From positions 434,001 to 498,000 of the forward strand of contig NC_015953.1 in the NCBI RefSeq assembly GCF_000177195.2: DNA of 64,000 bases, given 5' to 3'. Made by a program: the position numbers and the translations under genes. Shown here one piece after another: positions 1 to 8,507 of this stretch. Every line of letters begins with the position of its first letter. The stretch's first letter is position 1. Origin of the DNA: Streptomyces sp. SirexAA-E (GTDB lineage Bacteria > Actinomycetota > Actinomycetes > Streptomycetales > Streptomycetaceae). A model generated the notes under the pieces. The model ran no database searches and was not told where the DNA came from. It worked only from the letters and a program-made list of their open reading frames with translations.

Positions 1-2198
1 GCCTGGACCTGCTCGGTGATCTTCCCGGTCTCGGTGCGGTCCCACTCGCCCCAGCCCTCGTTGAAGACGATCCAGGCTCCGATCGAGGGATAGTTGTGCA
101 GCTGCTCCATCATCTCGGCGCCCTGGTCGAGGAAGGCCTTCTGGCCCTTCTCGCCGGTGATGTTCCCGGAGACGAAGTCCTGCCAGACCAGCAGTCCGAG
201 CTTGTCGGCGTGGTAGTACCAGCGGGCGGGCTCCACCTTGATGTGCTTGCGCACGGAGTTGAAGCCGAGGTCCTTCTGCGCCTTCAGGTCGAAGACGAGG
301 GCCGCGTCGCTGGGCGCCGTGTTGAGGCCGTCGGGGTAGAACCCCTGGTCGAGCTGGGCGAGGGAGAAGAACGGCTTCCCGTTGAGCACCAGCTTCTGGT
401 AACCGCCGACCTCGGCGACGCCGAAGGAGCGCATCCCGAAGTAGCTGTCGACGGTGTCCTTCGAGCGGCCGTCCTGGAGCGTGACCTCCAGGTCGTAGAG
501 GTACGGGTCGTCCGGTGTCCACAGGTGCTGCTTCGCGACCGGCAGGCTGAGCTCGCGGTTGGCCGCACCGGTGACCTTGCCGACGACCTTGCCCTTCTTG
601 TCGCGGGCGACGGCGGTGATCCGGGCGGACTTCGAGGCGTCCTCGGAGTTGACGGTCAGGGCGAGCCGGCCCTTGTCGATGTCGGGGGTGGTCGTCAGGG
701 AGTCGACGGCGGCGGGGGCGACGGGCTCCATCCAGACGGTCTGCCAGATGCCGGACGAGGCGGTGTAGAAGATGCCGCTGGGGTTCGCGGACTGCTTGCC
801 GGTGGGCTGGTCGTCGCCGGTGGTGTCGGTGACCGCGACGACGATCTCCTGGGAGCCGCTGCCCTTGAGCGCGTCGGTGATGTCGGCGCTGAAGGCGGTG
901 TAGCCGCCGGTGTGCGTGGCGACCTGCTTGCCGTTGACCCAGACCGTCGCCTGGTAGTCGACGGCGCCGAAGTTGAGCTTCAGGCGCTCGCCGTCGCGCT
1001 TGCCGACCTTCCAGCCCTTGGGGACGGTGACGAGCTTGCGGTAGAACATGTGGTCTTCGTGGCGCTCGATCCCGGAGAGCTGGGACTCCACGGGGTAGGG
1101 CACGGTGATGCGCTCGCCGAGCTTCTTGCCGAAGGCCGGCTTCTCGCCCGCCTTCGCCCCGGCGAACTCCCACGGTCCGTTGAGGTTCTGCCACCGGTCG
1201 CGCACCTGCTGCGGACGCGGGTACTCGGGCAGCGGCTTCTTGGCGTTCACCTTCTCGCCCCAGGGGGTGAGCAGGCGCTGGGTGGAGCGGTTCTCGGCGC
1301 GGCGGGTGATCTCGGGGACCTTCTCGCCGCCCGCCTTCAGGCCGCCCTCGCCGTCGTACGCGAAGCGGACCCGCTGGTCCTTCTGGACGGCCTCGCCCAG
1401 GGTGACGAGCAGCGTCCTGGAGTCACCCGGGGCCTGCGTGACCGACTTCACGGGCATCGGCGTGGTGTCGGCCTCGACGGTGAGGTGGTCCGCGACGCCC
1501 CGGATGTCACGGACGGGGCCGTCGAAGGTGGCGCGCAGCTTGCGCCCGTCCTCGCCCAGCCGCAGACCGACCGGGTAGACCTCGAAGTCGGCGGGCGGGG
1601 TGAACGCCGACTCGGGCACGATCTGCTTGGCGAGCTTCGGGCTCGACCAGCGCAGGAACATGTTGGCCCCGCCGGTGTCCTGGAACATCTCCAGCTTGAA
1701 GTCGTGCTGTTCGCCCGCCTTCAGCGTGAGGGGCGCGCTGGTCTGCTCCTTGTCCCAGTCCGGCTCCCAGTGGTCGATGACGGCCTTGCCGTCGATGAAG
1801 AGCCGGAAGCCGTTGTCACCGGTGGCGTAGAACGTGTAGTCCCCGGTCTCCGGGGCCTCGATCCGGCCGGTCCAGCGGGCGGTGGTGTGCTCGGTCTTCC
1901 CCGTGGTCGACTGGAACTCACCGGTCAGGCCGGGGAAGTTGATGTCGGGGTCGAGCGCCACGCCGCCGAGTTCGGCGAAGTCGCGGGCGCCGGGCGCCGA
2001 CATGGAGAAGTACTCGCCCTTCAGGCCGTGCACCTCGGTGGCGGGGTTCTTCGCCCCGAAGGCCGCACCGGCGGCGCTCGCGGACTCAGGGGCGGGGGCG
2101 GCGGCGGCCGGGACCAGCGTGGCCCCGACGGGCAGCAGCAGGGCTGCCGTACAGACAAGCGTTCTCAGCAGGGTGCGGTGACGGGCTGGTTGTCGCAT
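1..2198 (-). CDS. Secreted GH2 beta-galactosidase/glycosidase with PA14 domain (C-terminus off window)
   Basis: This is the N-terminal ~732 residues of a glycoside hydrolase family 2 enzyme; the gene leaves the window at its left edge. The chosen ATG begins a Sec-like signal peptide (basic start, then a Leu/Ala/Val-rich stretch ending in an Ala-rich cleavage region). A PA14-type carbohydrate-binding domain follows at about residues 45-175 (starts HGLKGEYFS). Next come GH2 sugar-binding and immunoglobulin-like domains, then the TIM barrel. The FNEGWGEW motif near the left edge carries the expected catalytic acid/base Glu (NE of family 2); the nucleophile lies outside the window. It is probably exported to release galactose or related sugars from polysaccharide or glycan. 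The exact substrate cannot be read. The GH92 gene just upstream on the same strand suggests joint glycan breakdown. Confidence 0.9.
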   Translation of the reverse strand, partial: MRQPARHRTLLRTLVCTAALLLPVGATLVPAAAAPAPESASAAGAAFGAKNPATEVHGLKGEYFSMSAPGARDFAELGGVALDPDINFPGLTGEFQSTTGKTEHTTARWTGRIEAPETGDYTFYATGDNGFRLFIDGKAVIDHWEPDWDKEQTSAPLTLKAGEQHDFKLEMFQDTGGANMFLRWSSPKLAKQIVPESAFTPPADFEVYPVGLRLGEDGRKLRATFDGPVRDIRGVADHLTVEADTTPMPVKSVTQAPGDSRTLLVTLGEAVQKDQRVRFAYDGEGGLKAGGEKVPEITRRAENRSTQRLLTPWGEKVNAKKPLPEYPRPQQVRDRWQNLNGPWEFAGAKAGEKPAFGKKLGERITVPYPVESQLSGIERHEDHMFYRKLVTVPKGWKVGKRDGERLKLNFGAVDYQATVWVNGKQVATHTGGYTAFSADITDALKGSGSQEIVVAVTDTTGDDQPTGKQSANPSGIFYTASSGIWQTVWMEPVAPAAVDSLTTTPDIDKGRLALTVNSEDASKSARITAVARDKKGKVVGKVTGAANRELSLPVAKQHLWTPDDPYLYDLEVTLQDGRSKDTVDSYFGMRSFGVAEVGGYQKLVLNGKPFFSLAQLDQGFYPDGLNTAPSDAALVFDLKAQKDLGFNSVRKHIKVEPARWYYHADKLGLLVWQDFVSGNITGEKGQKAFLDQGAEMMEQLHNYPSIGAWIVFNEGWGEWDRTETGKITEQVQ

Positions 2199-2310
2199 CA
2201 AGGCGTCGTCCTCATCGAAGAAGCCGTAGTGCCCCTGACCGCGAGGCACTGCACATAGTCGAACATTGAGCCACAGCCCCAAACACCTGACAACGGTCGT
2301 GCACGGAGAA

Positions 2311-2327
2311 TTTTCAACGATAGAAAA
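2311..2327. promoter_or_regulatory. Inverted repeat TTTTC-N7-GAAAA upstream of the GH2 gene
   Basis: An AT-rich dyad (TTTTC, 7 bases, GAAAA) lies about 113 bases upstream of the GH2 ATG in otherwise GC-rich DNA. It sits in the 235-base gap between the GH92 stop and the GH2 start, so it may be a repressor site. No regulator gene is adjacent. A half site GACAAC at 2289-2294 resembles half of the GH92 operator. Confidence 0.35.
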
Positions 2328-2433
2328 GCGTCGGCCGTCCACCCTCCCTTCCGGCGCCCCGCCCTGGCGCACCGGGCGCCGGTGCGCGGACGGCATCCGC
2401 GCACCGGCGCCCGGGACAGGCGCCACGGGATGG

Positions 2434-4872
2434 TTACCGCGGCAGACCCGCAGGTCCGGTGGCCCATCGGAGGTTGGGCCGGTCCGCGAGCCGGTAGCTC
2501 AGCGACCCTCCCCGGGTGACCAGGGAGGCATCCGTCCAGGACCGGTCGCTCGGGCGCCCGCCGACCCGGACGGCGTCGATGTACGAATGTGTCGCGTCGG
2601 CCGCCGGGGCACTGATGGTGATGTCCTTCCCCCGCGGACGCTCCAGCACCGCGGACGGGAAGAGCGGCGCGCCGAGCAGCATGGTGGCGCTGCCGGGCGA
2701 CTGCGGGAAGAGGCCGAGCGCGGAGAAGACGTACCAGGCGGACATGGTGCCGAGGTCGTCGTTGCCGGGCAGACCGCGCGGGCCGGTGCCGTACACCGTG
2801 TCCACGATCTCCCGCACGGTCTCCTGGGTCTTCCACGGTCGGCCCAGCGCGTTGTACAGCCACGGGGCGTGGATGCCCGGCTCGTTGGTGGGGTCGTAGC
2901 GCAGGGCGTCGCCGCCCTTCACCGACCAGGACCCGTCCGGCTTGTGGAAGAAGGCGTCCAGCCGCCCGGCCGCGACGTCCCGGCCACCCATCGCCTCGGC
3001 CAGCCCCTGCACGTCGTGGGGGACCATCCAGGTGTAGGTGGCGCTGGTGCCCTGCGCGAAGCCGTTCTCGCTGCCGGGGCTGAACGGTGTCACCCAGGAA
3101 CCGTCGAGCTTGCGGGCCTGGACGTAGCCGGTGGTGCCGGAGCCGTCGGTGGCCTCGGGGTTGAAGACGTTACGCCACCAGCGGCCGCGCTCCTCGAAGG
3201 CGGCGGCCTCGTCGTCCCGGCCCAGCAGCCGGGCCCAGCGGCCCAGCGCCGCGTCGGCCACGGCGTCCTCCAGCGTCTCGGCGGCGCCGCCCCAGCAGTG
3301 GCAGACGTCCTGGGCGGCGTAGTGGGACTCCAGGTACTGCGCGAGGTTGGGCCGCTGGCCGGTGCACTGGCCCGGGCACCCGGCGTCCGACAGCCCGTCG
3401 GGGTGCGGGACGGTGGCCTGCCTGGCCAGGGACTCGAAGGCGCCCTCGTAGTCGAAGTTCCGTACACCCATCGCGTAGAAGGTGGCCAGTGTCGCCGCCG
3501 ACGGGTCGCCCGTCATCACGTGGGTCGCGCCGTTGACGTGCACCCAGCGGTCCCAGACGCCGCCGTTCTGCCGGGCGAAGTTGTACAGCGACTGCGCGAA
3601 GTCCCCGGCGATCTCCGGTTTGAGGAGCGCGAGGAGCTGGATCTGCGCCCGGTACTGGTCCCAGCCGGAGAAGTTGCTGTACTGGGCCTGCTGACCGCGG
3701 GTCAGGCGGTGCGCCGCCCCGTCCATGCCGGGGTAGCGGCCGTCGCGGTCGCTGATCAGGTTGGGCTGCATGAGCGCGTGGTACAGCGCGGTGTAGAACG
3801 TGGTGCGCTGCGCCTCGCTGCCGCCGCCGACGCGCACGGACCCCAGTTCGCGGTCCCAGGCACGCGCCCCGGCGCGTGCGACGTCGTCCACGCCCGCCCT
3901 CGGGGCTATCTCCTGGCGGAGGTTGGCCTCGGCCCCGGCCTGGCTGACGTAGGAGATGCCGATCCGCATCCGCACGTCCTCGTCCGAGGAGGTGTCGAAG
4001 CCGACCCAGCCGCCCGAGCCGCGTCCCGCCCGGTCCGCTCCGGTGGCGTAGCCCTCGCCGCCGCTCGCGCGGGTGGATCCCGGCGCGAGGGTGCTGTCCT
4101 TCCAGGTGCCGGTGGAGCTGAAGGCACGGTCGAAGGTGGCGCTGAAGTGGAGCCGGTAGTAGCTCTTGCGGTTGTTCGTACCGCCGTTGGCACGCCGGCC
4201 GCAGAACGCGCCGGTGAGCACCGAGCCGGTCACCTTGCGGTGGGCGGTGTCGATGTGGATCTCGGCGTCCTCGCTGCCGTTGAGGGAGTTGGAGACCCGG
4301 AAGAGCAGATTGGCCGGCTGGTCCTTCGGGAAGCGGAAGTCGGCCACCCCGGCGCGCTCGCTCACCGCGAGGTCGACACCGGCGCCGGAGTCCAGGCCGA
4401 GCGTGTAGCGGCCGGGGACGGCCCGCTCGTCGTCGTGCGAGAAGTCGGCCGCGTAGACGGCGTCCTTGGTGTCGGCGGACGGGGACGAGGTGACGTCCCC
4501 GACGAACGGCATGATCGGCACGTCACCGGCGGCGCCCGGGTTGCACCCCGCGCCGTTGACATGGGTGAGGCTCAGCCCCCGCAGCCGGGTCGCCCCGTAC
4601 TCGTAGCCGTTGGCCGCACCGGTGCCGGTCTGGTCGCCGGTGGTGCTGGTCGGTGACCAGGCCATCATGCCGTACGGGAGGACGGCGCCCGGGAAGGTGT
4701 TCCCCCCGTTCGCGGTGCCGATCAGCGGATCCACGTACGCCGTGGGGCGGGTGACCTGCGGGGCGGCGGCCTGGGCGGCCGGCGGGGTGACGGCGCCGGC
4801 GAGGGCGCCGGCGAGGGCTACGGCGGCGGCTCGGGTGGCGAGCCTCCGGAGAGCGGGGCGTCTGGGTGGCAT
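2434..4872 (-). CDS. Secreted GH92 alpha-mannosidase
   Basis: 812 residues, similar in length to GH92 enzymes, which are calcium-dependent exo-alpha-mannosidases (mostly alpha-1,2 or 1,3) acting on yeast mannan and N-glycans. An N-terminal signal peptide (MPPRRPALRRLATRAAAVAL...) ends near AQAA. The mature protein opens with VDPLIGTANGGNTFPGA, the typical GH92 N-terminal sequence. The C-terminal half has a six-hairpin-like domain with NEPG and GNDDLGTMSAWY, the latter a hallmark of the family. The ATG at 4872 was chosen because AGGAGGAG lies 9 bases upstream; an in-frame start at 5046 would pass through the operator and lacks a signal peptide. It lies 5' of the GH2 gene on the same strand with a 235-base gap. 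Regulation is probably through the palindrome at 4894-4905. Confidence 0.93.
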   Translation of the reverse strand: MPPRRPALRRLATRAAAVALAGALAGAVTPPAAQAAAPQVTRPTAYVDPLIGTANGGNTFPGAVLPYGMMAWSPTSTTGDQTGTGAANGYEYGATRLRGLSLTHVNGAGCNPGAAGDVPIMPFVGDVTSSPSADTKDAVYAADFSHDDERAVPGRYTLGLDSGAGVDLAVSERAGVADFRFPKDQPANLLFRVSNSLNGSEDAEIHIDTAHRKVTGSVLTGAFCGRRANGGTNNRKSYYRLHFSATFDRAFSSTGTWKDSTLAPGSTRASGGEGYATGADRAGRGSGGWVGFDTSSDEDVRMRIGISYVSQAGAEANLRQEIAPRAGVDDVARAGARAWDRELGSVRVGGGSEAQRTTFYTALYHALMQPNLISDRDGRYPGMDGAAHRLTRGQQAQYSNFSGWDQYRAQIQLLALLKPEIAGDFAQSLYNFARQNGGVWDRWVHVNGATHVMTGDPSAATLATFYAMGVRNFDYEGAFESLARQATVPHPDGLSDAGCPGQCTGQRPNLAQYLESHYAAQDVCHCWGGAAETLEDAVADAALGRWARLLGRDDEAAAFEERGRWWRNVFNPEATDGSGTTGYVQARKLDGSWVTPFSPGSENGFAQGTSATYTWMVPHDVQGLAEAMGGRDVAAGRLDAFFHKPDGSWSVKGGDALRYDPTNEPGIHAPWLYNALGRPWKTQETVREIVDTVYGTGPRGLPGNDDLGTMSAWYVFSALGLFPQSPGSATMLLGAPLFPSAVLERPRGKDITISAPAADATHSYIDAVRVGGRPSDRSWTDASLVTRGGSLSYRLADRPNLRWATGPAGLPR

Positions 4873-4893
4873 GTCGCGGTACTCCTCCTGGTT

Positions 4894-4905
4894 GACAACG
4901 TTGTC
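4894..4905. promoter_or_regulatory. Perfect palindromic operator GACAACGTTGTC (LacI-type)
   Basis: A perfect 12-base palindrome lies 22 bases upstream of the GH92 start and next to its ribosome binding site. A centred CG in a short perfect palindrome is the form LacI/GalR repressors bind. No LacI gene is in the window, so the regulator would act in trans. Confidence 0.65.
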
Positions 4906-5084
4906 GGAGCAGCGGCGGGACCGGCTCCGCCGTGCTTGACCGTGTACGGCCGAGCGTAGATCGCCGGGGCGTGCGGGGGAATGCCCCGGAGCCGGGCGCC
5001 CGGTGAACGAGTGGTGAACGGGGTCGCGGAGCAGACCGCCTGACACGATGGGAGGCCAGGACTCCCCGGACCGTGGAGAGCACC

Positions 5085-5816
5085 GTGATTCGCTGGACGT
5101 ACGCCTTCGTCGACCGGCCCGCCGCGGCCGCCGGGCGGGCGACGGCCTTCTGGGCCGCCGTCACGGGGACACGCGCTTCCGCCCCGTGGGGCGAGCGTGG
5201 CGAGTTCACCACGCTGCTCGCCGAGGGGGCCGACGCGTGCCTGGCCACGCAGGCCGTCGGCGGGGCGGGCGGGGCGCACCCGGACTTCGCGGTGGAGGAC
5301 ATGGCCGCCGTGACCTCGCGGGCGACCGGACTGGGCGCCCTCGTCGAGTCCCGCCGGCCGGAGCTGACGGTGCTGCGCTCGCCGGGCGGTATGCCGTTCT
5401 GTCTGGTGCCCTGGCGCGGCCAGCGGACCAGGCCGCCGGTGGTCACCGGCCCCGGCGGGGTACGCGGCCGGGCGGATCAGCTCAGCCTGGACGTGGCGCC
5501 GGACGCGTTCGAGTCCGAGGTCGCCTTCTGGTCGGAGCTGACCGGCTGGGACTCGGCTCCCGGGGAGCGCGCGGAGTTCCAGGTACTGCGTCCGGCCCTC
5601 GACCTGCCGGTCCGTCTGATCGTCCAGCGCCTGACCGCGCCGCGTCCCGCGTCGGCCCACCTGGACGTGGCCTGTCCGGACCTCGACGCCGGCCGGAGGT
5701 GGCACGAGGACCACGGCGCCGCGTTCGTCCGCCGGGGCCCCGCCTGGCTGGTGATGCGGGACCCCGCGGGCGGCGTCTACTGCCTCACCCGGCGTGACCC
5801 GGAGACCGGCGAGTAG
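5085..5816 (+). CDS. Two-domain VOC/glyoxalase-like protein
   Basis: 243 residues made of two tandem glyoxalase/bleomycin-resistance (VOC) modules, each with the beta-alpha-beta-beta-beta pattern and a DPAGG or SPGGM segment before the final strand (PFCLVPW in module 1, VYCLTRR in module 2). The first module begins IRWTYAFVDRP and the second QLSLDVAPDAFE, where FW.ELTGW is typical. VOC proteins serve as metal-dependent lyases/dioxygenases or as binding proteins; this actinobacterial type is usually uncharacterised. The GTG at 5085 has GGAGAG 4 bases upstream and is preferred over the in-frame GTG at 5073. It is transcribed divergently from the GH92 gene and converges on the PL11 gene. No substrate can be assigned. 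Confidence 0.8.
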   Translation: MIRWTYAFVDRPAAAAGRATAFWAAVTGTRASAPWGERGEFTTLLAEGADACLATQAVGGAGGAHPDFAVEDMAAVTSRATGLGALVESRRPELTVLRSPGGMPFCLVPWRGQRTRPPVVTGPGGVRGRADQLSLDVAPDAFESEVAFWSELTGWDSAPGERAEFQVLRPALDLPVRLIVQRLTAPRPASAHLDVACPDLDAGRRWHEDHGAAFVRRGPAWLVMRDPAGGVYCLTRRDPETGE

Positions 5817-5836
5817 GGTCGCCGGTCCCGGGACGG

Positions 5837-7747
5837 CTACGGCGTGGTGACGGCCGGCCGGGGCGCGGTGGGCGCCCCGCTGCCGATGGCGAAGCTGGGG
5901 TGCGGCGGCTGGTTGTACGCGGTGTTCTGCCAGGCCAGCGCCGTGCGGTACTGGGTGTCGTGGAGCAGCGTGGTGATCTTCGTGCCGGTCTCGTACGGCG
6001 TGGAGTAGATCCTCAGCGCGGTGTTGTTGGTGGTCGGCCAGACCACTTCCTCGCGCCAGTCGCCGAGTATGTCGCCGGAGAGCGACGGGGTGGCCTTGGT
6101 GCCGTTGTTGGAGTGGACCGAGGCCGCGGTCAGCTGGCGGGTGTCGCCGGATGTGCCGTACTTGTCGATGTGGGTGCCGTCGAGGAGCTCGCGGGTGGTG
6201 TCGCCGTCCCACCAGGCCAGGAAGTTGGTACTGGAGGGCTTGCGGCTGCTGACCACGGTCCCCTTCGGGTCGCGTACGCCGGAGACGGCGGACGACCAGG
6301 ACTCGGCGCCGGGGCTTCCGGCCCAGATGTCACCGGACACCCCGCGCCCGTTGTCGCCGGCGGCCGGGGTGGACCACAGGATCTGCCCGGTCTTCGCGTC
6401 GGCCATCCAGGAGGACGGCTTCGAGCTGTCCTCGTCGACCTTGAACTCTTCCAGGCCGGGCCGTGACGGGTCGAGGTCGCCGACGTGCTGGGCGTCGCCG
6501 TGGCCGTTCCTCGTGGTCCACAGGGCGCTGCCGTTGTCGTCCACGGCCATCGCGCCGTACACGATCTCGTCCTTGCCGTCGCCGTCGACGTCGGCCACCG
6601 AGAGCTGGTGGTTGCCCTGGCCGTCGTATCCCTTGCCGGTGTTGGTCGAGCTGTTGGTGTCGAAGGTCCAGCGGCGTGTGAAGGCGCCGCCCCGCCAGTC
6701 CCAGGCGGCGACGACGCTGCGGGTGTAGTAGCCGCGCGCCATGATCAGCGACGGCCGGGAGCCGTCCAGATAGGCGGTGCCGGCCAGGAAGCGGTCGACC
6801 CGGTTGCCGTACGAGTCGCCCCACGAGGAGACGGTGCCGCGTGCGGGGACGTAGTCGACGGTGCCCATCGCCGCACCGGTGAGGCCGTTGAACATCGTCA
6901 GGTACTCCGGTCCGGACAGGATGTAACCGGAGGAGTTGCGGTGGTCGGCGGAGGCGCTGCCGATGACCTTGCCGGTGCCGTCGACGCTGCCGTCGGCGGT
7001 CTTCACGGCCACTTCGGCCCTGCCGTCGCCGTCGTAGTCGTACACCTGGAACTGCGTGTAGTGCGCCCCGGAGCGGATGTTGCGCCCGAGGTCGATCCGC
7101 CAGAGCCGGGTGCCGTCGAGTCTGATGCCGTCGAGGACCGTGTTGCCGGTGTAGCCGGACTGCGAGTTGTCCTTGGCGTTGGTGGGCTGCCACTTCAGTA
7201 CGAAGTCGAGGGCGCCGTCGCCGTCGAGATCGCCGACGGACGCGTCGTTGGCCTCGTAGGTGTAGGCGACCCCGTCGGGGGTGGTGCCGCCCGCGGGCGG
7301 GCTGATGGGCACGTCCTTGTAGCCCGCGCGGAACTGGACCGCGTGCACGGAGTCGGCCTGCTCGACGCCGTTCACGACCGCGCGCACGGTGTAGTCGGCG
7401 GTGGCGGGGGCGTCCGCGTGGAAGTAGTTGGTCGACGCGGTGACCGGCGAGGAGTTGACCTTGGTACCGGCCCGGTAGACGTTGAACGCCACGTTGTCGG
7501 GGTCGGTGCCCAGCCAGCGCCAGCTGACGAGGTTCCCGCTGTCGGTGTGGACGCTCACGACGCCGCGGTCCAGCGCCTCGGCCTGGCGTGCGGTGGCGGC
7601 CTGTGAGGCGGGGCCGAGGGTGACGATCGCGGTGGCGGCGAGCACTGCGGCGGCGAGGGAGCCGATCAGCGCTCGGCGGCGGGTGAGGCGGCGCCGGCGG
7701 CGCGAGGGGGGTTCGGGGTGGGGAAGCACGGGCTCCACGAGAGGCAC
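5837..7747 (-). CDS. Secreted PL11 rhamnogalacturonan lyase
   Basis: 636 residues. Polysaccharide lyase family 11 enzymes cleave the rhamnose-galacturonate backbone of pectin rhamnogalacturonan I by beta-elimination. The N-terminus has a Tat-like signal (RRRRLTRRRALIGSLAAA, twin arginines before a hydrophobic stretch). The mature region starts with RQAEALDRGVVSV and a small fibronectin-like part (W.WLGTDP...FNVYR), followed by a beta-propeller rich in calcium-binding DxDGDG loops (GDLDGDGALDFVLKW, YDYDGDGRAEVAVK, ADVDGDGKDEIVYGA). HPSFAIG near the end is also typical of PL11. The start is a GTG with a weak ribosome site, only 17 bases after the DUF1232 stop, so the N-terminus is less certain. 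It indicates plant cell-wall use. Confidence 0.92.
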   Translation of the reverse strand: MPLVEPVLPHPEPPSRRRRRLTRRRALIGSLAAAVLAATAIVTLGPASQAATARQAEALDRGVVSVHTDSGNLVSWRWLGTDPDNVAFNVYRAGTKVNSSPVTASTNYFHADAPATADYTVRAVVNGVEQADSVHAVQFRAGYKDVPISPPAGGTTPDGVAYTYEANDASVGDLDGDGALDFVLKWQPTNAKDNSQSGYTGNTVLDGIRLDGTRLWRIDLGRNIRSGAHYTQFQVYDYDGDGRAEVAVKTADGSVDGTGKVIGSASADHRNSSGYILSGPEYLTMFNGLTGAAMGTVDYVPARGTVSSWGDSYGNRVDRFLAGTAYLDGSRPSLIMARGYYTRSVVAAWDWRGGAFTRRWTFDTNSSTNTGKGYDGQGNHQLSVADVDGDGKDEIVYGAMAVDDNGSALWTTRNGHGDAQHVGDLDPSRPGLEEFKVDEDSSKPSSWMADAKTGQILWSTPAAGDNGRGVSGDIWAGSPGAESWSSAVSGVRDPKGTVVSSRKPSSTNFLAWWDGDTTRELLDGTHIDKYGTSGDTRQLTAASVHSNNGTKATPSLSGDILGDWREEVVWPTTNNTALRIYSTPYETGTKITTLLHDTQYRTALAWQNTAYNQPPHPSFAIGSGAPTAPRPAVTTP

Positions 7748-7764
7748 CTTCTGCCGGGGGCGGG

Positions 7765-8115
7765 TTACGCCCCGTCAGTCGCTCCCGGTCGCCGAAAGGT
7801 TGCCGCCGCATTCCGCTTTTCGCCGGCGGCGGAGCGGGTACCGACTCCGGCCGCCCGCGCGGCGCCGTGCAGCGAGCGCAGGGCGAGCAGCAGGAAGCCG
7901 ATGTCGTCGAGGTAGACGGGGTCCGGCAGCAGGTCCACCGGGGAGACCGTGTAGATCACCGCCGCCCAGACCAGCGCCTTGTCACGGAGCGGGATCCCCG
8001 CGTCGACGAGCAGCTTCCTGGCCCTGAGGACGCGGACGAGGAGGACGACGGCGGTGCCCGCCATGAGCAGGGCGAGGAGCGCGCCGAGAAGAAGCCAGAC
8101 CGTGGTGTTGTCCAT
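7765..8115 (-). CDS. DUF1232 (YkvA-like) membrane protein
   Basis: 116 residues. An N-terminal transmembrane helix (about residues 7-26, VWLLLGALLALLMAGTAVVLL) precedes a DUF1232 core: LRDKALVWAAVIYTVSPVDLLPDPVYLDDIG, with the conserved SPxDLxPD motif. The family has no established biochemical role; small membrane proteins with this motif are common near stress genes. The last 30 residues are polar and low in complexity. The WhiB gene lies upstream on the same strand with a 41-base gap, and the PL11 gene begins 17 bases downstream, an unexpected partner for co-transcription. Confidence 0.85.
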   Translation of the reverse strand: MDNTTVWLLLGALLALLMAGTAVVLLVRVLRARKLLVDAGIPLRDKALVWAAVIYTVSPVDLLPDPVYLDDIGFLLLALRSLHGAARAAGVGTRSAAGEKRNAAATFRRPGATDGA

Positions 8116-8156
8116 GCCTCATCGTCCTCCCGTCCGGTCTCTGTGGCCCGCAGGTC

Positions 8157-8411
8157 TCATCCGTGGCTCCTGGCCTGTCGGCGGGAGCGGCGCTTGAGGG
8201 CCCTGCGCTCCGTCTCGCCGAGGCCGCCCCAGACGCCGGAGTCCTGGCCGTTCTCCAGGGCCCATTCCAGGCACTGCTCCCGGACGGGGCAGGTCCGGCA
8301 GACGGCCTTGGCCTCCTCGGCCTGCACGAGGGCGGGGCCGGTGGTGCCGATGGGGAAGAAGAGGTCGGGGTCCTCGTCGCGGCAGGCCGCGTGCATGCGC
8401 CAGTTGTCCAT
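8157..8411 (-). CDS. WhiB-family iron-sulfur transcription factor
   Basis: 84 residues, normal for the family. The four cluster-binding cysteines are C10, C38, C41 and C47 in the order C-x27-CxxC-x5-C, ligands of a redox- or NO-sensitive [4Fe-4S] cluster. The G[VI]WGG turn is present (GVWGGLGE), and the C-terminus is basic (RRALKRRSRRQARSHG) for DNA contact. WhiB-like proteins usually act with the principal sigma factor. The sequence looks most like the short WblE-type proteins, but the exact subfamily cannot be settled by eye. An AGGATG ribosome-site-like stretch precedes the ATG. The upstream gene is the XRE-DUF5753 regulator on the same strand, 96 bases away. Confidence 0.93.
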   Translation of the reverse strand: MDNWRMHAACRDEDPDLFFPIGTTGPALVQAEEAKAVCRTCPVREQCLEWALENGQDSGVWGGLGETERRALKRRSRRQARSHG

Positions 8412-8507
8412 GGTCTCTCACATCCTGTGTGCCGAAGTCGTGCCGGACGTCGTACACAGTGCGGGTGACCGTCATCGGGCCGTCGAAACCATCGTGGGCC
8501 ACGGGAC

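Noticed and set aside
96..2258. Long open reading frame on the plus strand across the GH2 gene
   Set aside because: It is the antisense of the GH2 gene; its composition (Gly/Val/Leu/Asp/Arg) is the usual mirror of GC-rich coding sequence, with no domain.
8412..8507. Inverted TGTG/CACA pattern before WhiB
   Set aside because: Arms are short and mismatched; not distinguishable from chance in this GC-rich DNA.
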